NCBI RefSeq assembly: GCF_021190955.1
Contig: NZ_JAIOAO010000003.1
Location: 930,001 to 994,000 of the forward strand
Source of the DNA: Parachryseolinea silvisoli
GTDB taxonomy: Bacteria; Bacteroidota; Bacteroidia; Cytophagales; Cyclobacteriaceae
Direction of reading: 5' to 3'
Length of the DNA: 64,000 nucleotides
A program made the position numbers and the translations under genes. This document shows, in pieces, positions 17,566 to 26,134 of this stretch; within the stretch, counting starts at the first letter, position 1, and the number at the start of each line of letters is the position of its first letter. The notes beneath the pieces were generated by a model that was given only the letters and a program-made list of their open reading frames with translations, searched no databases and had not been told where the DNA came from.

Positions 17566-17922
17566 CTATATTTCTGATTGACCCGTCACCTTCTTTTTGT
17601 GGTTAATTCCCCAATCCTTAAGCGAATAGATAATGGGCGTTAACGTGTCGGCATACGGCTCCAACTGGTAAAAGATTTTCACGGGGTACTCGTCCAAAAC
17701 AATGCGCTTAATCAATTTATGCTGCTCCAGATCTTTGAGCTCCTTGGCTAACACTTTTGGTGTAACACCGGGAATACTGTCCTGTATGTCCGTGAAGCGG
17801 TCGTTGCCAACTCCGACAGATATAATAATAGGTAATTTCCACTTACCGCTGATGACGTCAAGCGCGTCTCGAACGGGTTTCACTGTATCGAGACAATTAC
17901 AATGTGCCTTTTTCTGCGCCAT
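17566..17922 (-). CDS. HxlR-family transcriptional regulator (A)
   Basis: A 118-residue winged-helix regulator of the HxlR/YodB family. Cys residues stand at the N-terminus (HCNCLDTVKP); in YodB-like members such a Cys senses electrophiles and quinones. Core motifs: ISGKWKLPIIISVG, RFTDIQDSIPGVTPKVLAKE (recognition helix TPKVLAKELKDL) and the wing (LDEYPVKIFYQLEPYADTLT). It is divergent from the oxidoreductase at 18251, with paired GGAAAG half-sites in between, which suggests it represses that gene and itself. Confidence 0.92.
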   Translation of the reverse strand: MAQKKAHCNCLDTVKPVRDALDVISGKWKLPIIISVGVGNDRFTDIQDSIPGVTPKVLAKELKDLEQHKLIKRIVLDEYPVKIFYQLEPYADTLTPIIYSLKDWGINHKKKVTGQSEI

Positions 17923-17945
17923 AAATGCTGATTTAAGAAATAGTA

Positions 17946-17996
17946 CTTTCCTTTAGGAAAGCACTATACAAAGGAAAGTGCATATTTCTAACTTTG
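17946..17996. promoter_or_regulatory. HxlR operator and TAnnTTTG promoter
   Basis: A perfect inverted repeat CTTTCCT-tt-AGGAAAG covers 17946-17961, and a second AGGAAAG with following TGCATAT starts at 17972. The two AGGAAAG copies are 17 bases apart. TAacTTTG at 17989-17996 fits the Bacteroidota -7 element on the plus strand. The arrangement recurs at 48073-48110 beside another HxlR gene. Binding by HxlR is an inference. Confidence 0.5.
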
Positions 17997-18250
17997 CAAA
18001 GAAATGAAGCCGCAAAGAGATGAAGGGCGAAAATAAGAGTAAACAAATACACATTATCGCCTAGTTGGCAATTCGGCAGAGGGAATAGAACACGGAGGTT
18101 GGCGCTAGCCAACGGAAGGCCAGGCATCATGCGCGTACCCTGGAGGTGTGTGAAGCGGTATAAAAATTATGGGGAAGCTGGCCCGAAGGCGCTTTAAAAC
18201 TTGACGTCGAGTCGGGTGTATATAATCAGATAATACTAAAATTTAGAAAA
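17997..18250 (+). other. Long leader ahead of the oxidoreductase
   Basis: About 250 bases between the proposed promoter and the next start codon. It holds a 10-codon open frame from ATG 18004 (MKPQRDEGRK) and a hairpin GTTGGC-gcta-GCCAAC at 18098-18113. An A+T-rich stretch at 18220-18245 could be a nearer promoter instead. No known riboswitch class was recognised. Confidence 0.35.
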
Positions 18251-19003
18251 ATGAAAATTGGAATAATTGGAACGGGTGCCATAGGCGGTACTGTTGCAAA
18301 AAAGTTAGTAAATGCCGGACACCGAGTAAAGGTGTACAGTGCAGATGGCTCTAAATTAAAAACCCGAGCTCGGGAATTAGGTGCTTCACCATCCACACTT
18401 AATGATGTTGTCAGGGACGTAGAGGTAGTGATCTTGTCTGTTCCGACCACAGTAATTCCAAGTTTTCCCAAAGATTTGTTTGCTGGAATTGCAAAGGATG
18501 TAATCGTAGTGGATACATCTAACTATTATCCATTCCGCGATGGAGATATTCCGGAACTCCAGGATGGTAAAGTCGAAGGCGAATGGGTGGCTGAGCAAAT
18601 AGGACGCCCTGTTACTAAGGCATTCAACAACTTATTAGCTCATACCCTTGAACATGGCGGCAATCCCCAAGGTGCGGAAGGACGAATAGCGATGGCAATC
18701 TCTGGAGATGACGAAAAGGCGAAAGCCACCATATCTGGATTAATTAATGAAGTGGGTTTTGATGTTGTTGACGCTGGGTCTTTATCTGATTCATGGAGAC
18801 ACCAGCCGGGCACACCTGCTTATTGTACTGAACTCAATACAACCGAGCTTAAAGACGCCCTTGATGCGGGAGAAAAAGAGAAGGCAGCTCACATCAGGGA
18901 CTCTGCTATCGCTCAACTCATAGAACGCGTAACGCAGCCCTCCCATGAAGAAATCGTAGTGTTCAATCGTGCTTTGTTCCCCACAAATCCTAAAACAGCC
19001 TGA
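18251..19003 (+). CDS. NAD(P)-binding oxidoreductase, F420-dependent NADP reductase-like
   Basis: A 250-residue protein with an N-terminal Rossmann fold: IGIIGTGAIGGTVAKKLVNA at residues 3-22 (GxGxxG), then VVILSVPTT and VVDTSNYYP, as in the NADP oxidoreductase coenzyme-F420-dependent family. The C-terminal half carries a helix with HQPGTPAYCTELNTTEL. In bacteria without F420 such proteins reduce unknown substrates with NADPH. Divergent from HxlR regulator A, which suggests induction by reactive electrophiles. The real substrate cannot be told from sequence. Confidence 0.85.
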   Translation: MKIGIIGTGAIGGTVAKKLVNAGHRVKVYSADGSKLKTRARELGASPSTLNDVVRDVEVVILSVPTTVIPSFPKDLFAGIAKDVIVVDTSNYYPFRDGDIPELQDGKVEGEWVAEQIGRPVTKAFNNLLAHTLEHGGNPQGAEGRIAMAISGDDEKAKATISGLINEVGFDVVDAGSLSDSWRHQPGTPAYCTELNTTELKDALDAGEKEKAAHIRDSAIAQLIERVTQPSHEEIVVFNRALFPTNPKTA

Positions 19004-19102
19004 CGTCATTGTTCGGTAAGGAGAATTGTAGGCCCTGCATATCTACTTCACTGGGAATGCTCCTTGCGTACTTGTGGTTGTGCGCTCCAGATGGGTGCTC
19101 GT

Positions 19103-19912
19103 CTACCGTAATATCTGATCGAGTAACACGTCCTTTGATTCCATGGAGCCTTCCATGATGATACGTCCATCGGGTTCAACCACCGGGACCGGCTTTACAT
19201 TAAAATCAAGCAGCTGCAAGTCAATGATCGTATTGAATTTTCTTCTTTTCTGTTTGACTAGATCGTGCAACTGGCGACGCTCGCGATATGAAAGCTCATA
19301 AATGCCCCTATCTCTATAACCATTTCCGCGCGGAATAAAGGGCAAAAAGCTAATGCTTTTTATCTTGTTTTGCAGGCCATATCCGATCATCCAATCCATC
19401 ACTTCCAGGTGCTCGTGGACGATCGTTGTTTGTATCGAGGTCCGTACTCCCGAAGCGATGAGTCTGCGTATTGTATTGGTAGTGGCATCAAAAGCTTCAC
19501 GGCCCACCATTCGGTCGTGAAAAGCCAAGGGGCCATGGAGGCTCACCTTGACTTTTGTATCGGTAGCTTTAAGCACTGTAGTTAACTTGTCAGAAAGCGA
19601 AATTCCATTGGTGGTCAGCATTGGTTTTCCTCCTTTAGCATAAACATATTCGACGAGTTCCGGAAGTGCATGATGTATTGTCGGCTCACCGCCACAAAAA
19701 TGAATACGTCTGACACCTCTTTCGATCAACCAATCTATGTATTGTTTCAGTTGTCCGGCGGGTGGATGAATCCCACCGTCCGGCGGGGCCAGGCAGAAGC
19801 CGCAACGCGCATTGCAAAACCGCGTAACGCGAAAACAAACGCTCAACGGCAGCGGCTTTGCGTATGTACGGATTGCGCTTGCCTCGTAATCGCTGTGAGT
19901 AACGTTGACCAT
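19103..19912 (-). CDS. Radical SAM protein
   Basis: A 269-residue radical SAM enzyme. The [4Fe-4S] motif CNARCGFC gives Cys33, Cys37 and Cys40 (CxxxCxxC); the SAM-binding GGEP motif is near residue 74 (FCGGEPTIHH). Later strands include MLTTNGISL, VKVSLHGPLAF and SFLPFIPRGNGYRD. No C-terminal SPASM or TRAM domain with extra Cys is seen, so there is only one iron-sulphur cluster. It is the last gene of a tight operon, 6 bases after the Toprim gene and 19 after that from the exonuclease. Substrate unknown. It resembles general MoaA-like members more than viperin or QueE. Confidence 0.88.
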   Translation of the reverse strand: MVNVTHSDYEASAIRTYAKPLPLSVCFRVTRFCNARCGFCLAPPDGGIHPPAGQLKQYIDWLIERGVRRIHFCGGEPTIHHALPELVEYVYAKGGKPMLTTNGISLSDKLTTVLKATDTKVKVSLHGPLAFHDRMVGREAFDATTNTIRRLIASGVRTSIQTTIVHEHLEVMDWMIGYGLQNKIKSISFLPFIPRGNGYRDRGIYELSYRERRQLHDLVKQKRRKFNTIIDLQLLDFNVKPVPVVEPDGRIIMEGSMESKDVLLDQILR

Positions 19913-19918
19913 GATGAA

Positions 19919-20557
19919 TTAATTTTTTATGTTATTCTTTTTCAACCACAGCTCAATGCCATGTTGACCGTGTTTCATGAGCGCCGTGTTCCAGTCTTTG
20001 CTCCGTCCAGGGGGTGTGATCCGATAGCAACGCGCGCCCTTTAGAAATGCTTTGTAGAAATTTGCCTCGGTTTCGCCCGGACGGTTGCTATCAAACGCTA
20101 AGATTACCAGACGGTCTCTGCAAACTTCTGGCAACCACGGCGCATGTCTGCCCACAGTCGCCACCGCACTATAGCCGCACATAGCCAATGACAACGCATC
20201 AAAAAGACCTTCGACCAAAATAACAGGCTCGGCATTCCACCCGTGACCGACATACAGGGCTCCTCCGCCTGGTCCGATAGTAAACATTTTGTTCTGCTTG
20301 CCCGTGACGCTCAGATAGCGCCCATGAACAGAGCACAACGTGTGATCGGAATTCACCATCGGCACGATCAGGGCCGGTCGGCCGTTCCAGTTGGCATCGA
20401 AACGCACGGATGCCGTATGTGCAATCTCCGGGGAAATACCACGCTTTTCAATATATGGAAGACCGGGCGTATTAAACAAGGGGACACTTTGCTTTAGCCG
20501 TTCCTCCGCTGTTTCATTTGTAACCGGCATCACGGGAGGATCTATGAATGGCTTCAT
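19919..20557 (-). CDS. Toprim-domain protein, primase-like but without zinc finger
   Basis: A 212-residue protein resembling the middle of phage or plasmid DnaG-like primases: an N-terminal piece (GLPYIEKRGISPEIAHTASV, ALIVPMVNSDHTLCSVHGRY) and a Toprim fold with the catalytic Glu (ILVEGLFDALSLAMCGYSAV). The metal-binding DxD is altered to DSN (LAFDSNRPGE). There is no CHC2 zinc finger and no helicase or nucleotidyl-transfer domain, so a full primase activity is unlikely. It lies between the DEDDh exonuclease (13-base gap) and radical SAM (6-base gap) genes. It may be a nuclease-like or nucleic-acid-binding partner; real function unknown. Confidence 0.8.
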   Translation of the reverse strand: MKPFIDPPVMPVTNETAEERLKQSVPLFNTPGLPYIEKRGISPEIAHTASVRFDANWNGRPALIVPMVNSDHTLCSVHGRYLSVTGKQNKMFTIGPGGGALYVGHGWNAEPVILVEGLFDALSLAMCGYSAVATVGRHAPWLPEVCRDRLVILAFDSNRPGETEANFYKAFLKGARCYRITPPGRSKDWNTALMKHGQHGIELWLKKNNIKN

Positions 20558-20570
20558 AATCCCAGATCCG

Positions 20571-21086
20571 TTAAAATGAAAACTTGAGTCCTTCCTTTTT
20601 TAGTGCCAACAACGCTTCTGCGTTTCCTCTTGCATCGTCGACCGGGTGGTGCGTGTGTTTTGTCTTTCTCAAATGTTTAAAATTCACATACATATCTTTT
20701 TGCATGCCTTTATACAAGCTGCCGAGATTCTGCGAGCTGAAACCAAACGGATTTCGATCTAAAAAATGGTGAAAATACCAGCATATAAACATCCAGTCGA
20801 ATCCGTTATTGTCACTTATAAAAATGGGTCTGTCGTTACTATTGGACAGGATCCATTTTTCAAAATCGACCATTACGGACTGGGGCTCCGGAAAAGTCAA
20901 CGTCTCCTCTCTCGAATGACCTGAAACTCGTAAAGCTTCCGGGACGAATTTTTCCGAGATGGGCTTCAGACGCCCGTAAAAAGTTTTGTCAAGTTTGTCA
21001 TCTACCAAAACAGCTCCAAATGAAATCATGGAATAATCACCCGGTATAGATCCGTCGGTTTCCACATCGACCATAATCAACGACAT
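20571..21086 (-). CDS. DEDDh 3'-5' exonuclease
   Basis: A 171-residue exonuclease of the RNase T/DnaQ superfamily; ATG 21086 (MSLIMVDVETDGS) places the first DxE motif at the usual position. Further motifs: FISDNNGFDWMF (second Asp) and the C-terminal HHPVDDARGNAEAL with catalytic His and Asp. It most resembles stand-alone 3'-5' exoribonucleases of this family (compact size, HPVDDA ending). First gene of the exonuclease-Toprim-radical SAM operon. Confidence 0.88.
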   Translation of the reverse strand: MSLIMVDVETDGSIPGDYSMISFGAVLVDDKLDKTFYGRLKPISEKFVPEALRVSGHSREETLTFPEPQSVMVDFEKWILSNSNDRPIFISDNNGFDWMFICWYFHHFLDRNPFGFSSQNLGSLYKGMQKDMYVNFKHLRKTKHTHHPVDDARGNAEALLALKKEGLKFSF

Positions 21087-21393
21087 ATTAAATCTATTTA
21101 TGGAAATGAAATTACAAAATAAATTCAAGATGAGAGATCGTAGAGCCCCAGTACCGGTGACTCAGGTAACTACTTAATAATTACAGCCTCAAAAATATAC
21201 CTGTAATAAAAGAATCAGGAAAAGGCCCGAGGTTATCAAGACTATTCAAAAAAGCGTAACACAGGCCACGTGGCCAAGGACCTCGAGGAAGGGGAGTTTG
21301 TTGCCACTCCGGCAAACTAAAAGTACTATTCCTTCGGGCTATGCAAGTATCGGGCTGCTTCGACGCTTCATGGCGGTTACCATGAGCGTGCCG

Positions 21394-21996
21394 TTATTTT
21401 ACAGTGATCAGCTCTACTTCAAAGATCAGGGTGGCAAAAGGCGGAATGTCACCACCCGCGCCACCTGCACCATAGGCCAGATTATAAGGAATGTAAAGTA
21501 GCCACTTGTCGCCTTCGCGCATGAGCTGCAGGGCCTCAGTCCAGCCGGGAATAACCTGGCTGACACCAAAAGTTGTTGGCTGCCCACGCTGGACGGAGCT
21601 ATCGAACACCTTTCCATTAATCAGTTTCCCGGTATAATGTACCGTTACCTTTGACGTGGCGGTTGGGGTTTTGCCGTTGCCGAGCTTTAGTGCGCGGTAT
21701 TGCAGGCCGCTGGCGGTAGTGGTAACACCTTGCTTGAGCTTGTTATCGGCGAGAAATTTCTCACCTTCCTCTTTGGCACCCGCATGTTTCCTGTCAGCAG
21801 CAGCCTGCATATATGCCTGTACGGTGCTGTTAGCATCTTGCAGGCTAATTTTAAGATCGTTGTTTTCGAACACATCGCGGAAGGCTGCCGCGACTGCATC
21901 TATATCCAGGGCATCAGCTCCCTGCGAGCGTACGCTGGAGGCCATCAGCACGCCCAGGCTATAACTTATTTTTTGCAATTCTGTGGTCAGTTCCAT
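21394..21996 (-). CDS. FKBP-type peptidyl-prolyl cis-trans isomerase
   Basis: A 200-residue FklB/Mip-like isomerase; ATG 21996 (MELTTELQKISYSLGVLMAS) is the natural start. An N-terminal helical dimerisation segment (residues 1-85) is followed by the FKBP domain: VTVHYTGKLINGKVFDSS, VIPGWTEALQLM and IPYNLAYGAGGAGGDIPPFA. There is no signal peptide, so it is likely cytoplasmic, where it would aid protein folding. It ends with the usual ELITVK strand. Confidence 0.93.
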   Translation of the reverse strand: MELTTELQKISYSLGVLMASSVRSQGADALDIDAVAAAFRDVFENNDLKISLQDANSTVQAYMQAAADRKHAGAKEEGEKFLADNKLKQGVTTTASGLQYRALKLGNGKTPTATSKVTVHYTGKLINGKVFDSSVQRGQPTTFGVSQVIPGWTEALQLMREGDKWLLYIPYNLAYGAGGAGGDIPPFATLIFEVELITVK

Positions 21997-22330
21997 AGTC
22001 TTTTGGTTGTTTATTGATGACAGCACACGGCGGCTGGCGTCTTGTCGCTCCAGGCCATCCGTTACAACAAAGTTTTGCCGGAGGGCATGGTGAACCCGGA
22101 AGCGACGGCAAAATTATGTTTTTTTGGAGTCTTTCAAAGACGGTATGAGGACGGGCACACGCGGCAGGCGTATCTTCATGTTAAACAGGTGACTACCGAG
22201 GGTGGGTCCGGCACAGCGATTCAATCAGAAAATGTGTATTTTATTTCCCTACAAGTGGATAAGCAGTCAACATACATCGTACAATAGAGGCATGGATTTT
22301 TATGAAGAGTAAGAAAACGGCACAGGAGTT
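21997..22330. other. 334-bp intergenic region
   Basis: Between divergent FKBP and small membrane-protein genes. No gene, repeat or recognisable RNA was seen. A short open frame on the plus strand has no family features. Confidence 0.5.
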
Positions 22331-22525
22331 ATGAACATCAAAAGAATATTTGGCTCAATACTAACAGTTCTGGGAATGGTCGGCCTTATTTACGGCGCTA
22401 TACTTTTTGTGAATACGACAGGAGGAACGCGGGATATAAGAGCATTGATCATCTATGGTGTTCTTGGCTTTATTTTTCTTATATCCGGGCTTAGCCTGGT
22501 TCGAACGATTAAGGATGAGTCCTGA
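22331..22525 (+). CDS. Small two-helix membrane protein
   Basis: A 64-residue protein with two membrane helices (residues 7-27, SILTVLGMVGLIYGAILFV; and 40-58, IIYGVLGFIFLISGLSLV) joined by a short polar loop with GGTRDIRA. Such two-helix proteins of this length are common in Bacteroidota and have no known role. It is followed about 90 bases later by a VOC-family gene; shared transcription is possible. Confidence 0.7.
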   Translation: MNIKRIFGSILTVLGMVGLIYGAILFVNTTGGTRDIRALIIYGVLGFIFLISGLSLVRTIKDES

Positions 22526-22618
22526 TCAGGGTGAATTCTCACGCATGGAGCTGCTGACATAGGGTTGTCACTGTGATAGAATTTATTTGCTTTCTGTACT
22601 ATCAAAACAGATGAACGA

Positions 22619-23029
22619 ATGAATTTATCCTCAATCCGCATTATCACGGGTGACATTAAGCGCCTGGTTCAATTTTATGAGAACGTCACAGGAATGCCCT
22701 TTACATGGTATACGGACGACTTTGCTGAACTCCGAACCCCTCTTGGGGGCCTGGCGATCGGAAGCACGCGTACCCTGGCTCTTTTTGGAGGGAGTGATGT
22801 TGCCAGTGCCGCGAACAACCGTTCCGTTATCATAGAATTTATGGTGGATGACGTCGACGACAAGTACCGGCAGTTGACGGATATACTGGGTAGCCAGGTA
22901 GTGCAAAAGCCAACAACCATGCCCTGGGGCAACCGTTCGTTGCTGTTCCGGGACACCGACGGCAATTTGGTTAACTTTTTTACGCCGTTGAGTCAGGAAG
23001 CGAAGGAAAGATCGAAAACAAAAATATAA
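22619..23029 (+). CDS. VOC/glyoxalase superfamily protein
   Basis: A 136-residue single-chain vicinal-oxygen-chelate protein: two beta-alpha-beta-beta-beta modules, the first with IRIITGDIKRLVQFYENVTG, the second with VIIEFMVDDVDDKYRQLTDI and the ending LLFRDTDGNLVNFFTPL. Only part of the usual metal ligands can be seen, so substrate and metal use are open. Such proteins are often dioxygenases or resistance proteins. Confidence 0.88.
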   Translation: MNLSSIRIITGDIKRLVQFYENVTGMPFTWYTDDFAELRTPLGGLAIGSTRTLALFGGSDVASAANNRSVIIEFMVDDVDDKYRQLTDILGSQVVQKPTTMPWGNRSLLFRDTDGNLVNFFTPLSQEAKERSKTKI

Positions 23030-23190
23030 GAGTCGTGAACCCCTGGTTTGTGAACAGGCGATCAAAAACCGGGACTCGTACGCGTTGTCGATGTTAGTCA
23101 ATCAGTTATGTTCGATTTTAAGAAGGTCGATGTATCTTACCACCCCAATACACCGGACTGATCTAATCTAACATTGACAACGTATTTCAG

Positions 23191-23664
23191 ATGATTGCTT
23201 CTTCCATAAACGAGATAAAAAGAGAATTGAGCACCCTTGAGCCGGAGACGCTGCTTGCGCTTTGCATGCGTATGGCAAAATATAAAAAGGAAAACAAAGA
23301 ATTGCTCACGTATCTTTTGTTTGAGTCTCACCATGAGCAAGCGTATATTGAAAATATAAAGGAAGAAATTACGGAACAGTTCAAGACCTTGCCGAGCAAT
23401 ATCTATCTCCTTAAAAAAACACTCCGGAAGATTTTGCGCATTGCCAATAAGCAGATTAAATACTCCGGCGCAAAACAGACTGAGCTTGAAGTACGCATTT
23501 TTTTCTGTACAAAAATGAAAGAAGCACACGTTCCTCGGCAACAGGGTTCTGTGCTTTTTAATATGTACCAGCAACAGCTAAAAAAAATCAATGCCGTTCT
23601 CGGAAAACTTCACGAAGACATTCAGGGAGATTACCTGCGTGAGATCAGCGATATCTCACGTTAA
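23191..23664 (+). CDS. Conserved hypothetical protein of Bacteroidota
   Basis: A 157-residue, mostly helical, basic protein without signal or membrane segments (IASSINEIKRELSTLEPETL, MAKYKKENKELLTYLLFE, IRIANKQIKYSG-like core, then VLFNMYQQQLKKINAVLGKL). I recognise it as a protein found across the phylum, without a known function. It stands alone between a VOC gene and a convergent cupin gene. Confidence 0.7.
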   Translation: MIASSINEIKRELSTLEPETLLALCMRMAKYKKENKELLTYLLFESHHEQAYIENIKEEITEQFKTLPSNIYLLKKTLRKILRIANKQIKYSGAKQTELEVRIFFCTKMKEAHVPRQQGSVLFNMYQQQLKKINAVLGKLHEDIQGDYLREISDISR

Positions 23665-23741
23665 CGAAAGGGATGAAACAGAACGCTAATCACGCGTTCC
23701 CTCAACCCCAAGGGTAGGGTAGGGCCACCCACAGTCAGGAA

Positions 23742-24317
23742 CTACTGTTTGAGGTGGGTAATCGGCGGGCCTACGACTTCCAATCCATGTTCCTTACGAA
23801 AGGCTTTGCGTTCTGCCTCTGTCATGTTTGCTGTAACACCTTGGCTGATAGCGAGGAAATTAGCCTCCATTTTTCCCGCAGGCTGAAAGAACATAAGCAT
23901 ACGTGCTTCTCCCTCGCCCACTTTGGCGAAGGCGTGGGGAACACGACGTGGACCGAACACGCTATCGCCCGCTTTGGCGCGAAAAGTCTCGTCGCCCACC
24001 CGAAACAGAAACTCGCCCTGAAGGATATACCACCACTCATCCTGCTCGTAGTGAAAATGCAACGGCGGGCCACCCTCTTTCAGGCGGGTCGATTCGAAAA
24101 CAAAGATGTCGCCGTCTGTATCCTGGGTAGAAACTTTGGTATAGAATATATCACCCTCAAAAAGACTAATACTTTTACCCGAGCGATCTTTTCCCGCCTC
24201 TACCCGGAAGCCTTTGACCTCGCGGGAGCCTATCCAGGAACGGGCACGCGCCCATACTGGCGTTATCAGTAAAGCCAACGGGGCGATCAGCGCCTGGAGA
24301 AAAGAATTTCGTTTCAT
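23742..24317 (-). CDS. Exported cupin-domain protein
   Basis: A 191-residue protein with an N-terminal export signal (MKRNSFLQALIAPLALLITP). One cupin domain fills the middle: GGPPLHFHYEQDEWWYILQG (motif 1, His and Glu metal ligands) and FGPRRVPHAFAKVGEGEARM (motif 2 His). A C-terminal helix follows (MTEAERKAFRKEHGLEVVGP). Likely a periplasmic metal-binding cupin with unknown substrate. The upstream region contains a run of nine G/C pairs. Confidence 0.85.
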   Translation of the reverse strand: MKRNSFLQALIAPLALLITPVWARARSWIGSREVKGFRVEAGKDRSGKSISLFEGDIFYTKVSTQDTDGDIFVFESTRLKEGGPPLHFHYEQDEWWYILQGEFLFRVGDETFRAKAGDSVFGPRRVPHAFAKVGEGEARMLMFFQPAGKMEANFLAISQGVTANMTEAERKAFRKEHGLEVVGPPITHLKQ

Positions 24318-24339
24318 AGCCGTAAAGTAGCACTGCCCC

Positions 24340-24348
24340 GGGGGGGGG
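24340..24348. repeat. G9 homopolymer upstream of the cupin gene
   Basis: Nine consecutive G on the plus strand (C9 on the cupin coding strand), 23-31 bases before the cupin start codon. Such tracts can vary in length by slippage and change promoter spacing or leader structure. Confidence 0.6.
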
Positions 24349-24616
24349 TCAATTCCCTTTTAAGGGTACGTAAAAAAACGGCGTCTTTTAAGGGATCACA
24401 AGCGACCTGAGCTGTCAACGAGATCACGTTAAGACTTCGGCGAAAGTACTTGTGAAAGCAAACCGGAGGAGAGCCAACCTTCTATTGAGTGAAGAACCGG
24501 CAGGTGTTGATGGCGAACAAATACCGCCCGATTCAGGGCGTTTCAACGTTCATTTTACTATTTTTACCCGAGGAAATTTTTTGTAAGCCCTATGGCTGAT
24601 TTTTTTAACCTTCATC

Positions 24617-26083
24617 GTGGCCTTCAACAACAACATACGTGATCCGCTAAGACTTTGCCTGTGGGTCGTCGGTCTGTTATTCCTTTTTTCACTGCTGCCC
24701 AGGTTTTCGATTGGCACCTGGACGTTCCGGAAGGTCGATCCCGTCGCCGACATCCGCACGGATGGGCATGCCCCGTCCAACAACCCACAAATCTCCCTGG
24801 ATTCTATAAAAACGGAGTCGTCGCAAAAGAACATGGACTCCGCCACCCATATCGCTAAAACCGGTTGCCCTCCGGGCCTCACCTGCATCGAAAATTACAG
24901 CCCGGACGGTGTCGCGTTGAAGCACTTTATTCGGGCGCTGAACGAAATGCACGAAAAGCATAAAGCTGTGCGGGTGGCATTTTATGGCGATTCATTTGTA
25001 GAAGGAGACGTGTTTTGCGGCAGCCTGCGGGATACGTTGCAGCAGATCTTCGGGGGCGAAGGCGTCGGCTACGTTCCTATCACGTCCGAAGTAGCCGCAT
25101 TCCGCTCAACCATCCGGCATACATTCGAGCATTGGAAAACCTATTCGCTGCTCGGTAAAACAGACTCTTCCGCGCTGCCCGGCCCCTCGGGATTCTGCTT
25201 TCTCCCACAGGAAGGAAACCAGGTCGAGTACAAACCGTCACGCCAGCGGTTTTTGCGCGACTTCAACACCGTAAAATTGTATTACAAGAATACAGGGCAT
25301 GCCGTCATCGACTACACGGTCAATGACACCATCAACCACACCGAAAATCTCAAAACATCTGGCAAGCTGCAGGAGTGGTCGCACCGGGGCAAAAAGATGA
25401 GCGCCATCCGCTTTCAGTTTCAACAGCCGGACAGCCTGGAAATGTATGGCGCCAGTTTTGAAAACGGTGAAGGTATTTATGTCGACAACTTTTCCATCCG
25501 TGGAAACTCAGGCATGGGCCTGGCCAAAATTCCCGATGCGACACTCGCGGAATTCAATAAACATCGTAATTACAAGTTGATTGTTCTTCAATACGGACTC
25601 AACAGCGTGCTCGAAGATTCGCTGAACTATGGCTGGTACGTAGAGCGTATGATTAACGTGGTCAATAAGCTCAAACGTCTGTTTCCGAAAACGAGTATTT
25701 TGCTCATGAGCGTAAGCGACCGAAGTTCAAACACGACCGGCGAATTCAAGACCATGAAAGCCATTCCCGCCATGCGAGACGCCCAACGACTCATTGCAGA
25801 ACGCACCGGCATCGCCTTCTGGGACCTGTACGAGGCCATGGGCGGAGAAAACAGCATGGTAAAACTGGCAGAAGCAAAACCACCCCTGGCGGCGAAAGAC
25901 TACACCCACCTGAACTTTAAAGGAGGCAGGAAACTCTCGAGCCTGATGGCCAAGAGCCTGCTGCACGAGCAAAAATCCTATAACGAAAAACAGGTGCAAA
26001 CGCAAAAACCGAAGTCGAAGCAAAAGCCGAGACAAAAATCGAAGGGCAAACCAAAGCCCAAAACCAAAACCAAAAAGACATAG
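24617..26083 (+). CDS. SGNH/GDSL hydrolase-like membrane-anchored protein
   Basis: A 488-residue protein starting with GTG 24617; a stop precedes in frame and no ATG fits. One N-terminal membrane helix (LCLWVVGLLFLFSLLP) anchors it. The SGNH domain starts with VAFYGDSFVEGDVF (Ser of block I near residue 121), continues with LIVLQYGLNSVLED (block III-like), and ends with THLNFKGGRKLSSL (block V His). The last 30 residues are a Lys/Pro/Gln-rich low-complexity tail. It is followed by a second SGNH protein and an MBOAT acyltransferase: together an AlgI/AlgX-like module that acylates an extracellular polymer. Confidence 0.85.
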   Translation: MAFNNNIRDPLRLCLWVVGLLFLFSLLPRFSIGTWTFRKVDPVADIRTDGHAPSNNPQISLDSIKTESSQKNMDSATHIAKTGCPPGLTCIENYSPDGVALKHFIRALNEMHEKHKAVRVAFYGDSFVEGDVFCGSLRDTLQQIFGGEGVGYVPITSEVAAFRSTIRHTFEHWKTYSLLGKTDSSALPGPSGFCFLPQEGNQVEYKPSRQRFLRDFNTVKLYYKNTGHAVIDYTVNDTINHTENLKTSGKLQEWSHRGKKMSAIRFQFQQPDSLEMYGASFENGEGIYVDNFSIRGNSGMGLAKIPDATLAEFNKHRNYKLIVLQYGLNSVLEDSLNYGWYVERMINVVNKLKRLFPKTSILLMSVSDRSSNTTGEFKTMKAIPAMRDAQRLIAERTGIAFWDLYEAMGGENSMVKLAEAKPPLAAKDYTHLNFKGGRKLSSLMAKSLLHEQKSYNEKQVQTQKPKSKQKPRQKSKGKPKPKTKTKKT

Positions 26084-26134
26084 CGAAAGATAGGATGCCG
26101 GCATTGCCTGCAAGCCCCAATCATTAACTTTTCC

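Noticed and set aside
19103-19912. Prokaryotic viperin (antiviral radical SAM)
   Set aside because: The CNxxCGFC part is alike, but the viperin-specific C-terminal segments and the nucleotide kinase partner are not seen.
19919-20557. Functional DnaG-type primase
   Set aside because: Zinc finger and RNA-polymerase domain are absent and the DxD metal motif is altered.
21264-21275. Palindrome GGCCACGTGGCC near the 3' end of the FKBP gene
   Set aside because: A single 12-base palindrome without a poly-T tract or a partner site; no function can be supported.
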